A stretch of 33,493 nucleotides of DNA from Actinobacteria bacterium Ga0077541 (GTDB lineage Bacteria; Actinomycetota; Thermoleophilia; Miltoncostaeales; Miltoncostaeaceae): positions 1 through 33,493 of the forward strand of contig LNEQ01000185.1 of NCBI GenBank assembly GCA_001464995.1. The letters are read 5' to 3'. How positions within the stretch are numbered: position 1 is the first letter of the stretch; each line of letters opens with the position of its first letter. The notes under the pieces are model-generated. The model had not been told where the DNA came from, made no database searches, and was given only the letters and a program-made list of their open reading frames with translations. This document shows positions 16,302-24,435 of this stretch, piece by piece. The position numbers were made by a program, and so were the translations under genes.

Positions 16302-17095
16302 CCGGTCCAGCGCAGAGCCTCCGCCAGCGCGGGGAACTCGGCCGGCGCGAGCGCCTCCGGCCGGACCGCACGGGGCAGCCCGAGGGCCTCCAGCGCGGCG
16401 GCCACCTCCGCGCGATCGGCGCCGGCGAGGGCCAGCGCGTTCGCGAGCGTCTTGCGCCGGGCGCCGAACGCGGCCCGCACCAGGCTGCGCACACCCGGCC
16501 CGGGCGCCGGCCCCCGGCGCCGGAAGGCCACGAGGGCCGAGTCGACCCGCGGGCGGGGCACGAAGACCTCCCGTCCCACGGAGCGGCGGAAGGTCGGCTC
16601 GAGCGCGAGCTGCAAAAGGACCGACGGCGCCCCGTACAGGCGCCCGCCGGGGGGCGCGAGCCAGCGGTCGACGACCTCCCGCTGGGCCATCACGCACCAC
16701 CGCTCCAGGGACGGCAGGCGCCAGGTGCTCTCCAGCACCAGCGGGGTCGCGATGTCGTAGGGCAGGTTGGAGACCAGGGCGGTGGGAGCCGGACGCAGGT
16801 CCTCGAGGGGGATCCGCATCGCATCGCCCCAGTGGACGGTCACGCCGGCGCAACCGCTCAGCGCGTCGGAGAGGGCCCCCTCGAGGCGGCGGTCGAGCTC
16901 CACCGCGTGCACGGCGGCCGCGGCGCGCGCGAGCGCGACGGTGAGCACGCCGACCCCGGGGCCCACCTCCAGCACGACGTCCCCGGGGCCGATCCCCGCC
17001 TCGCGCACCGCGAGGTCGACGAGGTTCTCGTCGAGGAGGAAGTGCTGGCCGAGGTCGGTGTCGGGCCGCAGGCCGTGGGCGGCGAGGAGGCGCAT
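16298..17095 (-). CDS. rsmA: 16S rRNA (adenine1518/1519-N6)-dimethyltransferase
   Basis: 265 aa from ATG 17095; GTG 17104 in the same frame is an alternative. KsgA/RsmA dimethylates two adenines in helix 45 of 16S rRNA late in small-subunit assembly. Visible are the N-terminal DLGQHFLLDENL, the SAM motif I VLEVGPGVGVLT and catalytic motif IV SNLPYDIATP. The C-terminal recognition domain includes FVPRPRVDSALVAF. The length is normal. It starts about 30 bp after tatD and its stop overlaps the probable CTG start of ispE. Confidence 0.94.
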   Translation of the reverse strand: MRLLAAHGLRPDTDLGQHFLLDENLVDLAVREAGIGPGDVVLEVGPGVGVLTVALARAAAAVHAVELDRRLEGALSDALSGCAGVTVHWGDAMRIPLEDLRPAPTALVSNLPYDIATPLVLESTWRLPSLERWCVMAQREVVDRWLAPPGGRLYGAPSVLLQLALEPTFRRSVGREVFVPRPRVDSALVAFRRRGPAPGPGVRSLVRAAFGARRKTLANALALAGADRAEVAAALEALGLPRAVRPEALAPAEFPALAEALRWTG

Positions 17096-17126
17096 GACGC
17101 CCACCCGCCCCGCCCCGGCCCCGCCG

Positions 17127-17876
17127 TCACCAGCCGAAGACGCGGGCGGCGTTGGCGCTGGTGAGCTCGTCGAGCTCCTCCTCGGAGACACCCCGCAGAC
17201 CGGCCACGAAGCGCAGGGTGTGGGCGACGTTGGCGGGGCGGTTGGGCCTGCCGCGGCGCGGGACGGGCGTCAGGTAGGGGCTGTCGGTCTCGACCATCAG
17301 CAGGTGCCCGGGAACGTCCCGCGCGGCGCGCTGGAGGTCGGTGGAGCGCGGGAAGGTGACCGGTCCCGCGAAGCTCAGGACGTACCCGCGGGCGACGACC
17401 TCGTCGAGGCGGTCGGGCAGCGAGAAGCAGTGCAGCACGACGGTCAGGCCCTCCGCGTCCTCGGCGAGGACCGCGAGGGTGTCGTCGGCCGCCTCGCGGG
17501 TGTGGATCACCAGCGGCAGGCCCACCTCGCGCGCCAGCGCGATCTGGGCCCGGAATGCGCGCATCTGGTTCTCCGGGCGGGCGTGGTCGCGGAAGTAGTC
17601 GAGGCCGCACTCCCCCACCGCCACCACCCGGGGGTGCGCGCAGAGCGCCCGCATCCAATCGATGTCCGCCTCGGTGAACCCGTCGGCGTCGTTGGGGTGC
17701 ACGCCCACCGCCGCATGGACCTCGGCGTGGGCCTCGGCCAGCGCCACGGCGCCCTCGCTGGACGCGCGCCCCACGCCGATGGCGACGATGCGCTCCACGC
17801 CCGCGGCGCGGGCCTCCTCGACCAGCTCGGCCGCAGGGGCGTCGCAGGAGTCGAGATGGGCGTGGGTATCGACTAC
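17127..17876 (-). CDS. tatD: TatD family hydrolase, start apparently GTA
   Basis: 249 aa metal-dependent hydrolase (TIM barrel; TatD/YcfH/YabD type) with reported 3'-5' exonuclease activity. Metal ligands are in the N-terminal DTHAHLD, GECGLDYFRD, IHTREA, LHCFS and ETDSPYLTP. The metal-binding HxH is only 3-5 residues from the start in family members, so translation must begin next to VVDTHAHLD. There is no ATG, GTG or TTG there. GTA 17876-17874 overlaps the metG stop as GTAG and follows an exceptionally strong GGAGGAGGAGG ribosome site. A non-standard start or a single-base sequence error are the two explanations. It lies between metG and ksgA. Confidence 0.85.
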   Translation of the reverse strand, partial: VVDTHAHLDSCDAPAAELVEEARAAGVERIVAIGVGRASSEGAVALAEAHAEVHAAVGVHPNDADGFTEADIDWMRALCAHPRVVAVGECGLDYFRDHARPENQMRAFRAQIALAREVGLPLVIHTREAADDTLAVLAEDAEGLTVVLHCFSLPDRLDEVVARGYVLSFAGPVTFPRSTDLQRAARDVPGHLLMVETDSPYLTPVPRRGRPNRPANVAHTLRFVAGLRGVSEEELDELTSANAARVFGW

Positions 17877-19405
17877 GCCTCCTCCTCCTCCACGCGGGGG
17901 AAGAGCTGGTCGGCGAGCGAGACGGTCGCCCCCGCCGCCCCGGAGCCCCAGGTCGCGCCTGCGAGCGCGATCGCGGCGGGGTCCTGACCGAGCGACGCGA
18001 GGATCCGGCCTGCCGAGCCGGGGATGACGGGCCAGAGCATGATGGCGGCGGCCCGCAGGCCCTCGGCCAGGCTGTAGAGCGTCTGGTCGAGCTCGCCGGC
18101 CCTCTCGGGGTCCTTGGCCAGGGTCCACGGGGCCCGCTGCTCCACCAGGCGGTTGAGCCGCTGCACCAGGCGCCACACGTCCTCGACGCCGCGCGACAGG
18201 TCGAGCGCGGCGAAGCTGGCCGCGCACCCCGCCGCCGCGGCGGCCACCTCGGCGGCCACGTCGGCATCGCCGCCGGGATCGGCCGGGACGACCCCGCCGC
18301 GATAGCGGCCGATCATGCTGACGACGCGGTTGAGCAGGTTGCCGAGCTCGTTGGCGAGCTCGCCCGAGTAGCGGGCGTCGAAGCCCTCGGCGGTGAAGGT
18401 GCCGTCCTCGCCGAAGCGCACCTCGCGGGCCAGGTAGTAGCGGAGGGCGTCGATGCCGTAGCGCTCGATGAACGGGAACGGGTCGACCACGTTGCCCGTG
18501 GTCTTGCTCATCTTCTCGCCGCCCTTGAGCACGTAGCCGTGGATCATCAGCCGGCGCGGCAGCTCGAGGCCGGCCGCCATCAGCATGGCCGGCCAGATGA
18601 CGGCGTGGAACTTCAGGATGTCCTTGGCCATCAGCTGCAGGTCGGGCGGCCAGTACCGCTCCACCATGTCCTCGCCGGGACGGGCGTACCCGAGGGCGGT
18701 GCGGTAGTTGAGGAGCGCGTCGATCCAGACGTAGATCGTCTGCTCGGGGTCCCACGGCACCGGCACGCCCCACTCCACCTGGGCGCGTGACACCGACAGG
18801 TCCTCGAGCCCGAGCTCGATCATGCGGCGGGCCTCGTTGAAGCGGGCCTGGGGCAGCACCCAGCCGGGGTTCGCGTCGTAGTGGGCGAGCAGCCGCTCAC
18901 GATAGGCCGAGAGCCGGAAGAACCAGTTCTCCTCCTCCACCCACTCGACCGGGGTCTTGTGCACCGGGCAGAGGCGTCCCTCGAGGAGCTCGGACTCGGG
19001 GTAGAAGGCCTCGCTGGCCGCGCAGTACCAGCCGCCGTAGCTGCCCTTGTAGACGTCGCCGGAGTCGTGGAGGGCGCTCATCACCGCCTGCACCTCGGCC
19101 TCGTGCGCGGCGTCGGTGGTGCGGATGAAGAAGTCGTTGGTCGCGTCGAGCACGCCCCCGAGGGCGCGGAAGCGCGCCGAGAGGACGTCGGCCTGCTCGC
19201 GCGGGGTGCGCCCCTCGCGCTCGGCCGACGCCGCGATCTTGGCGCCGTGCTCGTCGGTCCCGGTGAGGAAGAAGACGTCCTCGCCCAGCTGGCGGTGATG
19301 GCGGGCGATGATGTCGGCCATGATGGTCGTGTACGCGTGCCCGATGTGCGGGTCCGCGTTCACGTAGTAGATGGGCGTCGTGAGGTAGAAGCGTCCGTCG
19401 GCCAC
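17873..19405 (-). CDS. metG: Methionyl-tRNA synthetase
   Basis: 510 aa class I synthetase that charges tRNA-Met. The signature HIGH is at residues 20-23 (NADPHIGHAYTT) and KMSKT at about 298-302 (GGEKMSKTTGN). The length fits the short form without the C-terminal tRNA-binding EMAP domain. Few Cys are left in the connective peptide (WYCAASEAFY, GRLCPVHK), so it belongs to the reduced- or no-zinc type. The start GTG 19405 gives the normal N-terminus MADGRFYLTTPIYYVN. It leads metG-tatD-ksgA-ispE, with the next gene overlapping by 4 nt. The divergent nucleotidyltransferase-like gene starts only 14 bp away. Confidence 0.95.
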   Translation of the reverse strand: MADGRFYLTTPIYYVNADPHIGHAYTTIMADIIARHHRQLGEDVFFLTGTDEHGAKIAASAEREGRTPREQADVLSARFRALGGVLDATNDFFIRTTDAAHEAEVQAVMSALHDSGDVYKGSYGGWYCAASEAFYPESELLEGRLCPVHKTPVEWVEEENWFFRLSAYRERLLAHYDANPGWVLPQARFNEARRMIELGLEDLSVSRAQVEWGVPVPWDPEQTIYVWIDALLNYRTALGYARPGEDMVERYWPPDLQLMAKDILKFHAVIWPAMLMAAGLELPRRLMIHGYVLKGGEKMSKTTGNVVDPFPFIERYGIDALRYYLAREVRFGEDGTFTAEGFDARYSGELANELGNLLNRVVSMIGRYRGGVVPADPGGDADVAAEVAAAAAGCAASFAALDLSRGVEDVWRLVQRLNRLVEQRAPWTLAKDPERAGELDQTLYSLAEGLRAAAIMLWPVIPGSAGRILASLGQDPAAIALAGATWGSGAAGATVSLADQLFPRVEEEEA

Positions 19406-19419
19406 GACCGGGGAGTGTA
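19406..19419 (-). promoter_or_regulatory. Near-leaderless -10 element of metG
   Basis: On the minus strand TACACT (19419-19414) is followed by 8 nt and GTG 19405. The hexamer directly abuts the GTG start (19420) of the divergent gene, so any -35 lies inside that gene. Confidence 0.45.
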
Positions 19420-19968
19420 GTGCCACCGTCAGCGCCACTGCCGCCGCGCCCCCTCGCCGCGCTCTGCGCGGTGGCCGACGCCCTCGGCGGGGCACGGGTG
19501 CGGTGGCTGCTGAGCGGGAGCGCCGGGCGCGCGCTGCTCGGGTCCCCGGTGCGCCCGGGCGACATCGACCTCGAGGTCGATCCGCGGGACGCCGTCGCGG
19601 CCGCGACGGCCCTCGGGGTGGAGCTGTCCCCGGCCGCCGGATCCGGGCGCAGATCCCTCCGCGCGTCCGCCCGGCGGGCGGGCGTCGAGGTGGACATCAC
19701 CTGCGACCTCGCCGTGGACGCCCCGGGCGGGCGCCTGGCGCCGGACTTCGAGCTGATGTGGAACCGGTCGCTCTCCGCCGCCGCCGCCGGGCGGCCCATC
19801 CGGATCGCCCCGCCCGAGGAGGCCCTCTGCCGGGCCGTCGTGCTCGGCGACTGGGCGGCCGTGGCGAAGATGTCCGGCGCGGCCGCCCAGGCGGCCGGCG
19901 GCATCCGCCTGGACGTCGGCTACGTCGCGGAGCGCCTCTCCTCGGCCACGGCGAGCGCCACGCGATAG
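19420..19968 (+). CDS. Nucleotidyltransferase-fold protein (Pol beta-like), hypothetical
   Basis: 182 aa. The pattern GSAGRALLG ... GDIDLEVD (G33-S34, D48, D50) followed by a third acidic strand VEVDIT (D92) is that of Pol beta-type nucleotidyltransferases, as in AbiEii-, MNT- or LinB-like proteins. The substrate is unknown. No antitoxin-like partner is adjacent, so a toxin role is not supported. GTG 19420 is taken as start because the helix before the first strand (LAALCAVADALGGARVRWLL) is needed for the fold; GTG 19471 is an alternative. No ribosome site is visible. Its 3' end overlaps the convergent rsmI by 49 bp. It sits between metG and rsmI, which are commonly close neighbours. Confidence 0.65.
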   Translation: MPPSAPLPPRPLAALCAVADALGGARVRWLLSGSAGRALLGSPVRPGDIDLEVDPRDAVAAATALGVELSPAAGSGRRSLRASARRAGVEVDITCDLAVDAPGGRLAPDFELMWNRSLSAAAAGRPIRIAPPEEALCRAVVLGDWAAVAKMSGAAAQAAGGIRLDVGYVAERLSSATASATR

Positions 19969-20777
19969 GCCCGGTTGCGGGGCGCGATGCCGAGGCCCGC
20001 CGCCACATCCGCGGCGCGCCCGGCCCCGAGCCCCGCGCCGATCAGCAGGCCGAGGGCCTCGCGCAGCGGCGCGTCGTCGTCGCCGGGGACGGCAGCCGGG
20101 GCCGCGGGTCCGATGACGACGGCGATCTCGCCCTTCGGGGGCGCGGCGAAACGCTCGGCGAGCTCGGCGGCGGTGCCACGTACCACCTCCTCGTGCAGCT
20201 TGGTCAGCTCGCGGCAGACGGCGACCTCGCGCGCGGGCCAGGCGGCGGCGAGCTCGGCCAGCAGGGCGGGGAGCCGTTGAGGGCTCTCGAAGCAGACGGC
20301 GGGCGTGTCGAGGGCGCCGATCCGCTCCATGGCCGCACGCCGCTCGGCCCCCTTGCGGGGCACGAAGCCGAGGAAGGCGAAGCCCGCCTCGCCCGCGAGC
20401 CCCGAGGCGGCCAGGGCGGTCGTCACGGCGCTCGGGCCCGGCACCACGGTGACCGCCAGGCCGGCGTCGATCGCCGCCCGCACGACGCGGCCGCCCGGGT
20501 CGCTGATCAGGGGCATCCCCGCGTCGCTCACCAGGGCCACCGTCCCGCCGGCGCGCATCCTCTCGACGAGCTCGGCCGCCCGCGCCGCCTCGTTGTGGCG
20601 GTGGACGGCCACCATGCGCGTGGCGGCCCCCGCGTGGCGGAGCAGCGTCGCCGTGCGGCGCGTGTCCTCGCAGGCCACCAGGTCAGCGTCGCGCAGGCAC
20701 CCTGCCGCACGCGGGCTCAGATCCTCGAGGTTCCCGATCGGGGTCCCCACCACCACCAGGCCACCCGGACCCGTCAC
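19920..20777 (-). CDS. rsmI: 16S rRNA (cytidine1402-2'-O)-methyltransferase
   Basis: 285 aa tetrapyrrole-methylase-fold enzyme that 2'-O-methylates C1402 in the decoding centre. Visible are GTPIGNLEDLSPRA near the N-terminus, ACEDTRRTATLLRH, the SAM-site region LVSDAGMPLISDPG and PGPSAVTTALAASGL. The GTG start 20777-20775 follows GGGAAGGGG at good spacing. The C-terminus (RNRAYRVALAVAEE) overlaps the convergent nucleotidyltransferase-like gene by 49 bp. The gene is divergent from the LCP gene, with -10 hexamers back to back. Confidence 0.93.
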   Translation of the reverse strand: MTGPGGLVVVGTPIGNLEDLSPRAAGCLRDADLVACEDTRRTATLLRHAGAATRMVAVHRHNEAARAAELVERMRAGGTVALVSDAGMPLISDPGGRVVRAAIDAGLAVTVVPGPSAVTTALAASGLAGEAGFAFLGFVPRKGAERRAAMERIGALDTPAVCFESPQRLPALLAELAAAWPAREVAVCRELTKLHEEVVRGTAAELAERFAAPPKGEIAVVIGPAAPAAVPGDDDAPLREALGLLIGAGLGAGRAADVAAGLGIAPRNRAYRVALAVAEERRSAT

Positions 20778-20817
20778 GGCGGCCCCTTCCCGAGTCGGAC
20801 CGACATCGCCGCGGGTG

Positions 20818-20836
20818 ACGCTACCATTGCCCGCCG
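20818..20836. promoter_or_regulatory. Back-to-back -10 hexamers of rsmI and the LCP gene
   Basis: Plus strand: TACCAT (20822-20827), 9 nt before ATG 20837. Minus strand: TAGCGT (20823-20818), which would give rsmI a leader of about 35 nt with a ribosome site. The two hexamers share two base pairs, so the polymerases should compete. Confidence 0.35.
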
Positions 20837-22012
20837 ATGAGCCGGACCACCAAGCCCTACCGGCGCTTCCGCGCCCGCGGAGGCGAGAGCACCGGCGAGG
20901 ACGGCCTCGCCGCGCTGCGCGAGCTGACCGCCCGCGAGGCCGGCGCCGACGCTCCGCCGGCCCCGCCCCCGGGCGGCGGCGGCCGCGGGCGCGCCGTGGA
21001 GCCGATCCCCGCGCGCCGTCCCGGCACGCTCGAGCGCGAGCAGCGCCGCGCGCTCGCCCGTGAGGGCCGCCGCCCCTGGTCGCTGCGCGGGCTCGGGCCC
21101 GGTGGATGGATCGCACGCATCGCGGTGCTGCTGATCGCCGGTTTCGTCGTGTGGGCCTTCTTGGGCTACCTCGCCATCGACGGAGCCGTTAACGAGGCCA
21201 ACAGCAAGATCACGGCGTCGGCGCGCGCGGCGCTCGACGAGCCCTCGGGCGGCATGCTCGGCACGCCGACCAACACCCTCATCCTCGGGGTCGACGCGCG
21301 TAAGGGCGCGACACGCAGCAAGCGGGCGGACACCGTGCTGATCATGCGCACCGACCCGGACTCCGGCCGGATCAAGTACCTCTCCATCCCACGGGACTGG
21401 CGCGTCGAGCTGCCGAGCGTCGGCACGCAGAAGATCAACGCCGCGTTCACCTTCGGCGGCCAGGCGGGGATGATCCGGGCCGTGAAGCAGGTCACCGGGC
21501 TGCCGATCCACCACCTGATGGTGATCAAGTTCGCCGGCTTCCCGAAGATGGTGGACGCGGTCGGGGGGATCACCGTCAACAACCCCACGGCGCTGCTGGA
21601 CTGCCCCTACGAGGCCGGCCGCACGGTCAGCTTCCCCGCCGGCCGCATCGAGATGGACGGCGCCCGCGCCCTCGAGTTCTCACGGGCTCGCCAGGGCGCC
21701 TGCGGGGGCGACTTCGGCCGCGCTCTCCGTCAGCAGGCGGTGGTCGCCGGCCTCAAGAGCGAGGTGGTCGCCACCTCGGAGCTCTGGCGTGCGCCATGGC
21801 GCGGCGCCGGCGTGGTGCGCGCCCTGCAGACCGACATCGGCACGATGGACATGGTGAAGATGGGTTGGCTCCAGGCCCGTCTCGAGCAGCGCACCGAGGA
21901 CCGGATCCTGCTCACCGGGGAGCCGCAGCTGGTGGACGGCATCTCGTTCGTCGTCCAGACCGACCCCGACCTCAACGAGCGGGAGATCGCCAGGTTCGTC
22001 GGACGGAACTGA
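20837..22012 (+). CDS. LytR-CpsA-Psr (LCP) family cell-wall polymer ligase
   Basis: 391 aa. LCP enzymes transfer lipid-linked glycopolymers such as teichoic acids or arabinogalactan to peptidoglycan. An Arg- and Pro-rich cytoplasmic N-terminus of about 90 residues precedes one TM segment (WIARIAVLLIAGFVVWAFLG, about 93-112). The extracytoplasmic LCP domain shows NTLILGVDAR, RADTVLIMRTDP, YLSIPRDWRVEL (catalytic Arg/Asp region), NAAFTFGG and AVGGITVNN, ending in QAVVAGLK. ATG 20837 has a near-leaderless -10. It is a single gene with a strong hairpin after the stop. Confidence 0.92.
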   Translation: MSRTTKPYRRFRARGGESTGEDGLAALRELTAREAGADAPPAPPPGGGGRGRAVEPIPARRPGTLEREQRRALAREGRRPWSLRGLGPGGWIARIAVLLIAGFVVWAFLGYLAIDGAVNEANSKITASARAALDEPSGGMLGTPTNTLILGVDARKGATRSKRADTVLIMRTDPDSGRIKYLSIPRDWRVELPSVGTQKINAAFTFGGQAGMIRAVKQVTGLPIHHLMVIKFAGFPKMVDAVGGITVNNPTALLDCPYEAGRTVSFPAGRIEMDGARALEFSRARQGACGGDFGRALRQQAVVAGLKSEVVATSELWRAPWRGAGVVRALQTDIGTMDMVKMGWLQARLEQRTEDRILLTGEPQLVDGISFVVQTDPDLNEREIARFVGRN

Positions 22013-22047
22013 GCGCGCCGCCGGGCGACCCGCCCGGCGCTGCGCTC
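22011..22047. terminator. Bidirectional hairpin between LCP and trkA genes
   Basis: Core stem CGCCGGGCG (22019-22027), loop ACC, CGCCCGGCG (22031-22039). It is flanked by an outer GAGCGC/GCGCTC pair. It lies between two converging stops and has no T-tract. Confidence 0.6.
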
Positions 22048-22702
22048 AATCCAGCGCGGCGAACGCCTGGGCCTTGTCGATCGCGGCGGCGACCACGATC
22101 AGGTCGCCCTCACCGACGACCGTCTCGGGCGTCGCGTACTCGAAGCGCCCCCCGGGGGTCTTGACGCAGACGACCGTCACGTCGTGCCTCCTGCGCAGGG
22201 CGGCGTCCTTGAGGGTCTTGCCGACGATCTCGCGGGGAACGGTGGTCTCGACCAGCACGAAGTCCTCGTCGAGCTCGATGTAGTCGACCGTGCGGCCCAG
22301 CATCGTGTGCGCGACCCGGATTCCCATGTCCCGCTCGGGGAAGACCACGCGGTGGGCGCCGACCCGCTCCAGGATCGCACCGTGCTGGGCGGTGATCGCC
22401 TTCGCCCAGATCCGGGGGATCCCCAGGTCGACGAGCGCGTAGGTGGTGAGGATGCTCGCCTGCACGTCGCTGCCGATGGCCACGACCGCGGTGCCGAAGT
22501 CGGCGGCGCCGAGCTGGCGCAGGGCCTCGGCGTCGGTGGAGTCGGCCCGGACCACGTGGGTCATCGTGGGCGCGCACTCCTGCACGATCTGGGCCGAGGC
22601 GTCGACGCCCATCACCTCCTTGCCGAGGTCGCCGAGGGTGGCGGCGAGCGCCCGGCCGAAGCGGCCCAGGCCGATCACGAGCGTCTGGTCGTTGTCAGCC
22701 AA
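22046..22702 (-). CDS. Potassium channel regulatory NAD-binding protein (TrkA/KtrA family)
   Basis: 218 aa cytosolic regulator with one RCK unit: an N-terminal Rossmann domain (LVIGLGRFGRAL, G11-G16; acidic VDAS end of strand 2) and a C-terminal TrkA_C domain (about 135-215). It gates the TrkH/KtrB-type channel with nucleotide. One KTN-C unit of about 220 aa is the KtrA/CeoB form, half of E. coli TrkA. The start is TTG 22702-22700 with GAGGAAAGG upstream, overlapping the trkH stop by 8 nt. The stop lies within a shared hairpin. Confidence 0.92.
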   Translation of the reverse strand: MADNDQTLVIGLGRFGRALAATLGDLGKEVMGVDASAQIVQECAPTMTHVVRADSTDAEALRQLGAADFGTAVVAIGSDVQASILTTYALVDLGIPRIWAKAITAQHGAILERVGAHRVVFPERDMGIRVAHTMLGRTVDYIELDEDFVLVETTVPREIVGKTLKDAALRRRHDVTVVCVKTPGGRFEYATPETVVGEGDLIVVAAAIDKAQAFAALD

Positions 22703-24021
22703 CGAGCGGCCTTTCCTCGGGGTGACTGTAGCGACGGTCACGCTCGCGCAGGACGAGCGCGACACCAAGAGTAAGCGGACCGACGCGCCCGAGGAACATC
22801 AGCACCATCAGCACGGTGTGCCCGATCCCGTTGAGCTCGGCGGTGATCCCCGTGCTGAGGCCGGCGGTGGTGAAGGCCGCCGTCACCTCGAAGACGGTCG
22901 TTGCTCGCGAGCACCACCAGGGCCCCGATGACGATGGTGTTGATCGAGAGCGCCGCGACGGTCAGCGCCTGGCGCTGGACGGCCTCGGGGATGCGGCGGC
23001 GGAAGGCGTTCACCTCGGCTTCCCCGCGGATCTCGGCGAGCACCACGAACACGAGCAGGGCGAGCGTCGAGACCTTGATGCCGCCGGCCACCGAGCCGCT
23101 GCCCCCTCCCGCGAACATCAGCATCTCGGTGAACAGGAGCGAGTCGGTGTTGAGCTCCCCGTAGTCCAGCGAGGCGAATCCGGCGGTGCGGGGCATGATC
23201 CCCGCGAAGGCGCCGTTCACCACCCGGTCGACGACGCTCATCCCGCCGAGGGTCCTCGGGTTCGACCACTCGAGCGCCGTGATGACGACGGTGCCCAGCG
23301 CGAGGAGGATCCCCGTCGCGGCGAGCGTCAGCTTGGCGTGCAGGCTCCAGCGCGACGGCCGGCGCGGGTTCCGCTGCAGCTCGAGCCACACCGGGAAGCC
23401 GAGCCCACCGACGACCACGGCAACCGCCATCGTCGCGAGGATCGCCGGCTCGCCGGTGAAGGCGGCGGCACCTCCCGGCGTGATCGAGATGCCGGTGTTG
23501 TTGAAGGCCGCGACGCCGTGGAAGAGGCCCTCCCAGGCCGCGTCGCCGGCCGAGCGGCCCATGCCCAGGAGCAGGGCGAAGAGCACTGCGGAGGCCAGCG
23601 CCTGGGCGGCCAGGGTGAAGACGACGATGCCGACCACCAGGCGCCGCATCCCGCCGAGGCCGGTGGTGTGGGTCTCGGTCTGTGCCGCGAGCCGGCCGCG
23701 CAGGCCGACGCGACGGGCGATCAGCACGATCAGCACCAGGGAGCTGGTGACGATTCCCAGGGCGCCCACCTGCGTCAGCCCGAGGATGATCGCCTGGCCC
23801 GTCGGGCTCCAGTAGGTGGGCACGTCCACGATGCCGAGGCCGGCGAGGGTCACGGCGGCGGTCGCCTGGAACACGGCGTTGTGGAACGACGCACCACCCG
23901 GAGCGGTGGTGGCGACCGGCAGCAGGAGGAGGACGGTGCCGATCGCGATGACGCCGGCGAAGCCGGCGACCACGAGCCGGGCCGGATGTCTGAATTGGCG
24001 CGAGCGCGCCGTGGGCCGCAT
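22695..24021 (-). pseudogene. Potassium uptake protein TrkH/KtrB family, frameshifted near 22897
   Basis: K+-translocating subunit with four M1-P-M2 repeats. Filter regions are AAVTLAGLG, AFNNTGIS, PRTAGF and AAFTTAGLSTG, the last in another frame. The first frame is normal from ATG 24021 to about LVVLASND. The fourth pore region and the C-terminus then continue in the other frame as VFEVTAAFTTAGLSTG ... ERPLVG. Family alignments need several residues between the two halves, so bases are missing and not only the phase is wrong. The phase change equals loss of 2 mod 3 bases. A natural mutation would remove the channel; an assembly error is equally possible. It lies 22 bp after fmdB and overlaps trkA. 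Confidence 0.8.
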
Positions 24022-24038
24022 GGCGGGAGCCTCCCGCC
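24022..24038 (-). promoter_or_regulatory. Hairpin covering the trkH ribosome binding site
   Basis: GGCGGGAG, one base, CTCCCGCC is a perfect 17-nt palindrome ending at the base before the ATG. The Shine-Dalgarno GGGAGG is inside it. It can hide the ribosome site or act as an attenuating terminator between fmdB and trkH. Confidence 0.5.
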
Positions 24039-24043
24039 CGGCC

Positions 24044-24370
24044 CTAGACCTTGTCCAGCCCCACCGTCTTCTTCGTGCCCGAGTCCTTGGCCGGCGCGGC
24101 GGGGGCCGAGTCGGAGGTGGAGGCGCCCGCGCCGTTGCCCGACGAGTCGGTGCCCCCTCCCGATCCACCGTCGTCACCGGAGGCGCCCCGGCGCTTGCTG
24201 GAGTAGTCGGTGTTGTGGAAGCCCGTGCCCTTGAAGTGGATCGCCGGCGCGAACAGCACGCGCGACGCCTTCGCCCCGCAGACCTCGCACTTCTTGAGGG
24301 GCTCGTCGCTCATCGACTGCCTCACCTCGAACGTGTGGCCCTTGGTGCATCGGTATTCGTAGAACGGCAC
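24044..24370 (-). CDS. FmdB family zinc ribbon protein
   Basis: 108 aa. The N-terminal ribbon MPFYEYRCTKGHTFEV ... CEVCG has C8 and a CxxC pair (C28, C31), with a Cys/His pair in place of the usual first CxxC. SMSDEPLKKC and HFKGTGFHNTDYSSK are family hallmarks. The tail from about residue 60 is Gly/Ser/Ala-rich and disordered, ending KKTVGLDKV. The role of the family is not established; it was named after a putative regulator near formamidase genes. GTG 24370-24368 has GAGGTGG upstream. A perfect TATAAT and a CIRCE-like element lie upstream. Confidence 0.88.
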   Translation of the reverse strand: MPFYEYRCTKGHTFEVRQSMSDEPLKKCEVCGAKASRVLFAPAIHFKGTGFHNTDYSSKRRGASGDDGGSGGGTDSSGNGAGASTSDSAPAAPAKDSGTKKTVGLDKV

Positions 24371-24411
24371 GCAACCACCTCATGCGACGGAATGCCCGGT
24401 ATCGGCGTGGG

Positions 24412-24417
24412 ATTATA
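24412..24417 (-). promoter_or_regulatory. -10 element TATAAT of fmdB
   Basis: A perfect TATAAT on the minus strand, rare in DNA this GC-rich. It lies 41 nt before the GTG start and leaves a leader of about 35 nt with a ribosome site. The -35 position (24435-24440) falls at the edge of the CIRCE-like element. Confidence 0.6.
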
Positions 24418-24435
24418 GCCCACCGGATCCGAGCC

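Noticed and set aside
19420-19968. Toxin of an AbiEii/MNT-type toxin-antitoxin pair
   Set aside because: No small antitoxin or HTH partner gene is adjacent; the neighbours are housekeeping genes.
22690-22910. Programmed ribosomal frameshift in trkH
   Set aside because: No slippery heptamer is visible, and residues are missing at the junction, which frameshifting alone would not explain.
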